DNA of 9,321 bases from Micavibrio aeruginosavorus (GTDB lineage: Bacteria > Pseudomonadota > Alphaproteobacteria > UBA9219). Positions 5,482-9,321 of this stretch are shown here, one piece after another. The stretch covers positions 1-9,321 of the forward strand of contig DYNT01000045.1 in assembly GCA_020720905.1 (NCBI GenBank), in the 5' to 3' direction. Each line of letters begins with the position of its first letter. Position 1 is the first letter of the stretch. Under the pieces are notes generated by a model. The model did no database searches. It saw nothing but the letters and a program-made list of their open reading frames with translations, and was not told the DNA's origin. The translations under genes and the position numbers were made by a program.

Positions 5482-6471
5482 GTGGCAACAGTTCAAACAA
5501 GTCTTTCTAGGACAATGATCATGAACCCCATCCCCAAGCCTGCCAATACCGATGACGCTATGCCCCTCCTCTCTTCTGATCAAAAGATCGTAGCATGGTT
5601 GTGTCGCATGACGGCGCGCAATGACAATGCGATTAAACATAATGTCGCCCAAACAAGCCCCCTCAGTCCTTTTGAAAAAAATCGCTCCTTTTTGGATGGC
5701 CGCGCCCGTAGCCCTGCAGATGATTGGGAAGTCGTCGCCAGCCTAACAGGCCATAGCATTGAAGACATCATGTTCGCTGGCATTGATTTACCCATCAGCG
5801 CCGCCGAAATTGACCATTTCCGCCGTAATCACCGCGAAACGGATCGTTTGGTTGGACGCGATTTCCTTTCAACACGCAACGATCTTCCCTCGCCCCTTTC
5901 TGAGCTTTACGGGCTTTATCGCCACCGCGCCCGCCTTGATGCGGAATCCACTTTGTTTGTGGCGCAAGCCACAGGCTCAACCCGCGTTGCGCGCATTATG
6001 TCCGATCTTTTGGCCATTGGCGCTTTTGCCAGCGGGCATGAATGTATCTCGCATGGATCCATGACCTATTCCGTACCAGCAGCTTTTGACACAGCAGAGA
6101 TTATCGATAGAACATCCGATGAGGCCGAGCGCAGGTGCGCCCTGCCTATTGAAATGCCCTCGCACCTTCTGAAAATGACCCCTGATGAGATTAGCGTTCT
6201 GGCGAATAATATTGTGGAGCGCAACGCCCTCACACCTTCTGAATTTCTTGAAAAAGCCAACCAGTTATCCGAAGCACGCCAAGACGTTCATCGCCTCCCC
6301 ATCGAAAGGCATCTAGTCACGGCGCTTTATGAAAGCGATTTAGACAAAAGCAAAACGTGGGTGGAGCGCCTCAGTGAAGCCTATCAACGCATTTTTCCCG
6401 CTTGGTCAATGGTCAGCGAAGAAGACTCCCTCGACCTCGACATGCCAGAGCATGATAATCGTGTCCCTTAA
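5482..6471 (+). CDS. Hypothetical 329-aa soluble protein
   Basis: I do not recognise a family. The frame is open for 329 codons with codon choice like the core genes, so it is probably real. Two starts are possible: GTG at 5482 after TGAGG (5472-5476), or ATG at 5521 after AGGA (5509-5512, 8 nt spacing), which would remove 13 residues. The product has a short Pro/Ser-rich N-terminus, then a predominantly helical, charged body. Visible landmarks from the GTG are DDWEVVASLTGHSIEDIMFAG (around 81-101), an Arg/His-rich stretch (HRARLDAESTLFVAQATGS) in the middle, a Met/Ile-rich segment (RIMSDLLAIGAFASGHECISHG), and an acidic C-terminal end (EEDSLDLDMPEHDN). No signal peptide, membrane segment or catalytic motif is seen. 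It faces the DUF2268-like gene across a 305-bp divergent promoter region. Confidence 0.75.
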   Translation: MATVQTSLSRTMIMNPIPKPANTDDAMPLLSSDQKIVAWLCRMTARNDNAIKHNVAQTSPLSPFEKNRSFLDGRARSPADDWEVVASLTGHSIEDIMFAGIDLPISAAEIDHFRRNHRETDRLVGRDFLSTRNDLPSPLSELYGLYRHRARLDAESTLFVAQATGSTRVARIMSDLLAIGAFASGHECISHGSMTYSVPAAFDTAEIIDRTSDEAERRCALPIEMPSHLLKMTPDEISVLANNIVERNALTPSEFLEKANQLSEARQDVHRLPIERHLVTALYESDLDKSKTWVERLSEAYQRIFPAWSMVSEEDSLDLDMPEHDNRVP

Positions 6472-6589
6472 GCAACACCTGCTTTATTCATATCACTGTT
6501 AACGAGATTTCAAACTCTTTCCTCTAAGTTGCCTTTATCAGGTCACGATCTGGTGATCTTTGACACGGCGGCCATAGCGGAGAGAAACC

Positions 6590-6796
6590 ATGACGAACTC
6601 ACACGAAAAACAAAGCGAAGCATGGGCTCTTGCCTCTCAAGTTGCCGGTCGTTATGGCCGCTTGGCGCTGACCCGCGCAGCGGGCGAAGCCGCCGCCGCT
6701 GAACGCAAAGGCGATATGGAAACCAGCATCCTATGGTCCAGCGTTGTAGCCTATCTGCGGGAAGCCATCCATCAAGACGCCCCCGTCATCGTTTAA
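6590..6796 (+). CDS. Small 68-aa Ala-rich helical protein
   Basis: The start is well marked: GGAGAG (6579-6584) is 5 nt before the ATG. The product is a short, Ala-rich, nearly neutral helical protein; residues 8-38 (AWALASQVAGRYG...AAAERKG) read as one long amphipathic helix, followed by a second (ETSILWSSVVAYLREAIHQ, 44-62) with an exposed hydrophobic face. That two-helix pattern suggests a dimerising or partner-binding small protein. There is no signal peptide. The gene lies 118 bp after the 329-aa gene on the same strand, so read-through is possible. I know of no named family and infer no function. Confidence 0.7.
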   Translation: MTNSHEKQSEAWALASQVAGRYGRLALTRAAGEAAAAERKGDMETSILWSSVVAYLREAIHQDAPVIV

Positions 6797-7277
6797 AAAA
6801 AGCGGCTCCAATTCATCCTCTTTTTGGCTCCTTGGGGTGGATTAAAAAATCCTTTAGAATCAACGAATCTGCCCAAAAAAGGCCTCTGTGATGCGATTCA
6901 TGCCTACTAGGAGACGCTTTTCGAGTCTCTCAGCGAGCTTTAACCAACTATGTCGTTGATCTATAACGATTCTGGCGAAATCGACGACCCCATTTATCCC
7001 ATTGAAAACAAACGATTTTCTTAATCATCGTTTTGCGGACGCTAATTTTCGCGAAAGTTCTGTTCAACCTCCCCCCGTCAGCTTCAATAGACCTCTTGCC
7101 TAACCTTCAAGATTCCAATAACGCTCTCGTCATTCCGGAAGTTTTGCGGCGCGTGAGCGCCGAAAAACTTCCGGAATCCGATTTGGTTTGCGATATACTA
7201 CGTCAGAAAACAAATTGGGTTATGCAAGATGTCTAATCATCAAAAAATGGAAGGGGATAAGGCAAGTTGCCGAGGTG
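6797..7277. other. 480-bp stretch without a convincing gene
   Basis: No long reading frame with coding character is seen. The stretch holds several small structures: GGATT-aaaa-AATCC (6839-6852) after the 68-aa gene; GAGAC and GTCTC arms just after 6910; AAACGAT (7010-7016) and ATCGTTT (7027-7033) followed by one more T; the palindrome TTTCGCGAAA (7047-7056); and the large hairpin at 7132-7177. Two overlapping micro-frames exist: 6891-6959 (22 aa, Arg/Ser-rich, with AAAGG 8 nt upstream) and 6950-7024 (24 aa). It could be a small RNA locus, a decayed gene or a spacer with two 3' ends. The sequence does not decide this. Confidence 0.5.
7132..7177. repeat. Near-perfect 46-bp palindrome (20-bp stem, GTGA loop)
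   Basis: ATTCCGGAAGTTTT (7132-7145) pairs with AAAACTTCCGGAAT (7164-7177). After one mismatched pair (G7146 and A7163), CGGCGC (7147-7152) pairs with GCGCCG (7157-7162) around loop GTGA. Each arm also contains the self-palindrome TTCCGGAA. No T-run follows on either strand; the T-tract is inside the stem, so it is not a standard terminator. It lies 101 bp beyond the tldD stop. Confidence 0.85.
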
Positions 7278-8711
7278 CTACACGCTTGCGCCGCCGACGG
7301 TCATGGCATCGATCCGCAAGGTTGGCTGCGCCACACCCACGGGGACGCTTTGTCCATTCTTGCCGCATGTGCCAACGCCTGTATCCAGTTTGACATCATT
7401 GCCGATCATCGAGACTTTTTTCAGCACTTCAAAACCAGAGCCAACCAGCGAGGCGCCTTTAACGGGACGACCTATCTTGCCGCCTTCGATCTCATAAGCC
7501 TCGGTCGCTGAGAAAACAAACTTGCCAGAGGTGATATCCACCTGCCCGCCGCCAAAGTCGGCGGCATAAATGCCGCGATCAACCGAGGCGATGATTTCTT
7601 CAGGCACATGGCTCCCCGCTAGCATCATCGTGTTGGTCATGCGGGGATACGGCTGGCACGCAAAGCTCTCACGCCGCCCGTTGCCCGTGGATGCGCCGCC
7701 CATCAGCCGCCCGTTCAGGCGATCTTGCATATAGCCGACAAGCTTCCCATCTTCGATAAGCGTCGTGCATTGGGACGGCGTGCCTTCATCATCAATGCTG
7801 ATCGAGCCGCGCCGATTTTCCAGCGTGCCATCATCCATAATGGTCACGCCCTTGGCCGCCACCTGCTGCCCCAAAAGGCCCGCGAAGGCCGATGTTTTCT
7901 TGCGGTTAAAGTCACCCTCTAGCCCGTGGCCGATAGCCTCATGAAGCAAAACAGCGGGCCAGCCTGCGCCGACAACCACCGTCATCTCACCCGCCCGCGC
8001 CTCAACGGCCTCAAGGTTCACCAGCGCCTTACGCAGCGCCTCATCGGCCATGCCTTGCCACTGCGTGGGATCGAACAGGTGATCATAGGACAGCCGCCCA
8101 CCCGCGCCGTGCGCGCCGCTTTCCATACGATCCCCCTGCTTGGCGACAACCGACACGTTCAAGCGCACAAGGGGGCGAATATCCGCCACGCGAAAACCGC
8201 CCGCGCCGATGATCTGCACCGCTTGCCACATCGCGGCCAGAGAAACGCTCACCTGATGGACATGCGGATCACGCGCCCGCACGTAAGCATCGATCTCTTG
8301 CAGCAGCACAAGGCGTTCTTCAAATGTTTTGGATAAAAGCGGATTGTCATCGCCGTACAAATGACGGTTCGTGCCGATGGGGGGCAGCGCCAGCGTGCCC
8401 GCATAGCCGCCCTTGACCGCCGCCACGGAAGACGCAGCGCGGCGCAAGGTTTCCTCATCCAAATTAACAGCATGGGCAAAGCCTATCGTCTCACCGCACA
8501 CGGCGCGAAGCCCAAAGCCTTGCGAGGTGTCAAAGCTAGCCGTGCGCAACTTGCCATCGTCCCAGACCATGCCTTCGGATTGCGCGTATTCAAGGTACAG
8601 CTCACCATCATCCGCACCCGCAAGCGTTTCACTGACAAGGCGCTCCACCTTGCCGCGATCCAACGACGTGGCATCGAAAAAAAGCTTATCGGTTTGGGCA
8701 AGTGAGGACAT
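7278..8711 (-). CDS. tldD: Metalloprotease TldD
   Basis: TldD is the catalytic subunit of the TldD/TldE heterodimer, a cytoplasmic zinc protease that trims unfolded peptides and matures microcin B17-like peptides. The motif HEAIGH (residues 257-262, HExxxH) gives His257, Glu258 and His262. The usual third ligand, a late cysteine, is present as Cys449 in TGVGTCGKNG. The N-terminal domain (about 1-240) carries the typical DDGKLRTASFDTSQGFGLR stretch, and the C-terminal beta-rich domain follows with GDFNRKKTSAFAG and NGRRESFACQPYPRMTNT. The length of 477 is normal for the family. The ATG at 8711 lies 4 nt after the cckA stop, and its AAGGGA ribosome binding site (complement of 8721-8726) is inside the end of cckA, so the two are probably translated from one message. 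TldE is not in the window. Confidence 0.96.
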   Translation of the reverse strand: MSSLAQTDKLFFDATSLDRGKVERLVSETLAGADDGELYLEYAQSEGMVWDDGKLRTASFDTSQGFGLRAVCGETIGFAHAVNLDEETLRRAASSVAAVKGGYAGTLALPPIGTNRHLYGDDNPLLSKTFEERLVLLQEIDAYVRARDPHVHQVSVSLAAMWQAVQIIGAGGFRVADIRPLVRLNVSVVAKQGDRMESGAHGAGGRLSYDHLFDPTQWQGMADEALRKALVNLEAVEARAGEMTVVVGAGWPAVLLHEAIGHGLEGDFNRKKTSAFAGLLGQQVAAKGVTIMDDGTLENRRGSISIDDEGTPSQCTTLIEDGKLVGYMQDRLNGRLMGGASTGNGRRESFACQPYPRMTNTMMLAGSHVPEEIIASVDRGIYAADFGGGQVDITSGKFVFSATEAYEIEGGKIGRPVKGASLVGSGFEVLKKVSMIGNDVKLDTGVGTCGKNGQSVPVGVAQPTLRIDAMTVGGASV

Positions 8712-8715
8712 ATCT

Positions 8716-9321
8716 TTAATTCCCTTCGCTCAGCAGCTCTTTGACCTTGCTGGCGAGTTGTTTGAGAGAGAACGGCTTGCCAAGGAAGTGAATGACCTCG
8801 CCCGATTTAAACTGCTCGCGCAAACGATCCTCGGTATAGCCCGACACAAAGACAACCTTCATCTTCGGCCATTTCTCTTGCATATGCTTGTACAAAGTCG
8901 GCCCATCCATCTCTGGCATCACAACGTCCGTGATCGTCAGGTCAATGTTAGCGCCTTCTTTTTCCAGAACCTCTAAGGCCTCTTCGCCGCTACGCGCTTC
9001 AAGGACGTTATAGCCCTTATTCTTCAAGGCGCGGGTTGAAAACACGCGCACAGCGTCTTCATCCTCAACCAAAAGGATCGTGCCCGCACCCGTCAGATCA
9101 GGACCTGGCTTTTCCTCGGCATTCTCATCCGTCGTTTCAACGACGCGCAGCTTTTCGCTCTCGGCCATCACGGGCAGATAAACCGTAAAGGTTGTGCCTT
9201 GTCCCACAGCGCTGTCCACATGAATAAAGCCGCCCGTCTGCCGCACAACGCCATACACGGTGGAAAGACCAAGGCCCGTGCCAGAGCCTATTTCCTTCGT
9301 CGAAAAGAAAGGATCGAAAAT
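8716..9321 (-). CDS. cckA: Hybrid sensor histidine kinase CckA, partial: C-terminal 201 residues
   Basis: CckA is the membrane-bound hybrid kinase/phosphatase that feeds phosphate through ChpT to CtrA and CpdR, controlling the alphaproteobacterial cell cycle. Only the end is visible. It opens in the ATP-binding domain with the F box (DPFFSTKE) and G2 box (GTGLGLSTVYG), then the CckA-like VRQTGGFIHVDSAVGQGTTFTVYLP. A charged linker (about visible residues 52-80) leads to a receiver domain (81-198). In it the acidic pair Glu86/Asp87 in VEDEDAV, phospho-acceptor Asp132 in TDVVMPEMDGPTL, Ser160 and Lys182 in GKPF are all present, so it should be active. The visible reading frame continues to the window edge, so the start lies outside. 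Another hybrid kinase is possible, but the G2-to-receiver stretch is very CckA-like. Confidence 0.87.
   Translation of the reverse strand: MFDPFFSTKEIGSGTGLGLSTVYGVVRQTGGFIHVDSAVGQGTTFTVYLPVMAESEKLRVVETTDENAEEKPGPDLTGAGTILLVEDEDAVRVFSTRALKNKGYNVLEARSGEEALEVLEKEGANIDLTITDVVMPEMDGPTLYKHMQEKWPKMKVVFVSGYTEDRLREQFKSGEVIHFLGKPFSLKQLASKVKELLSEGN

Noticed and set aside
7033..7236. 67-codon frame starting at TTG
   Set aside because: It runs through the 46-bp palindrome, starts at TTG and has no ribosome binding site.
7261..7271. GGCAAGTTGCC as a tldD terminator
   Set aside because: The palindrome leaves a one-base loop, gives a very short real stem, and the T-run lies over 15 nt further on.
8413..8976. 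Plus-strand 187-codon frame
   Set aside because: It is antisense to the tldD-cckA junction and spans both genes, each of which is unambiguous.

Overview
The window looks like a chromosomal segment of an alphaproteobacterium. The strongest marker is the 3' end of a CckA-type hybrid histidine kinase at the right edge, a cell-cycle regulator typical of that class. An alphaproteobacterial-looking LepA, an OmpA-family porin and a type A RNase P RNA agree with this. I cannot name the genus. Base composition is uneven by eye: lepA, tldD and cckA are GC-rich, while 1900-2640 and 5180-5480 are AT-rich.

Layout, left to right. lepA (EF-4) runs leftward off the window start (1-1366, minus); its last visible codons stop resembling LepA. 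A 169-bp gap with a four-unit heptamer repeat separates it from two rightward hypothetical genes: a 121-aa charged helical protein (1536-1901) and a 240-aa protein with one membrane segment (1978-2700). A strong, probably bidirectional terminator (2724-2753) separates these from a convergent OmpA-like porin (2778-3851, minus). The porin is divergent from rnpB, the RNase P RNA (about 4043-4449, plus). The rnpB terminator U-tract overlaps the stop codon of a convergent gene (4448-5176, minus) whose product resembles the DUF2268 putative zinc peptidases but lacks the metal-binding residues. An AT-rich divergent promoter region leads to an unrecognised 329-aa gene (5482-6471, plus) and a 68-aa gene (6590-6796, plus). 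About 480 bp without a clear gene follows; it holds a near-perfect 20-bp-stem palindrome (7132-7177). The right end is a leftward operon, cckA then tldD, with only 4 nt between the stop and the next start.

How the parts relate. Core functions dominate: translation (lepA), tRNA maturation (rnpB), envelope integrity (ompA-like), cell-cycle phosphorelay (cckA) and TldD/TldE proteolysis (tldD). The cckA-tldD pair is translationally close and probably co-transcribed. The hypothetical genes show no obvious shared pathway. I found no CRISPR array, insertion sequence, tRNA or recognisable defence system. The best candidates for something undescribed are the degenerate peptidase next to rnpB, the AT-rich two-gene cassette at 1536-2700, and the palindrome-bearing gap at 6797-7277.
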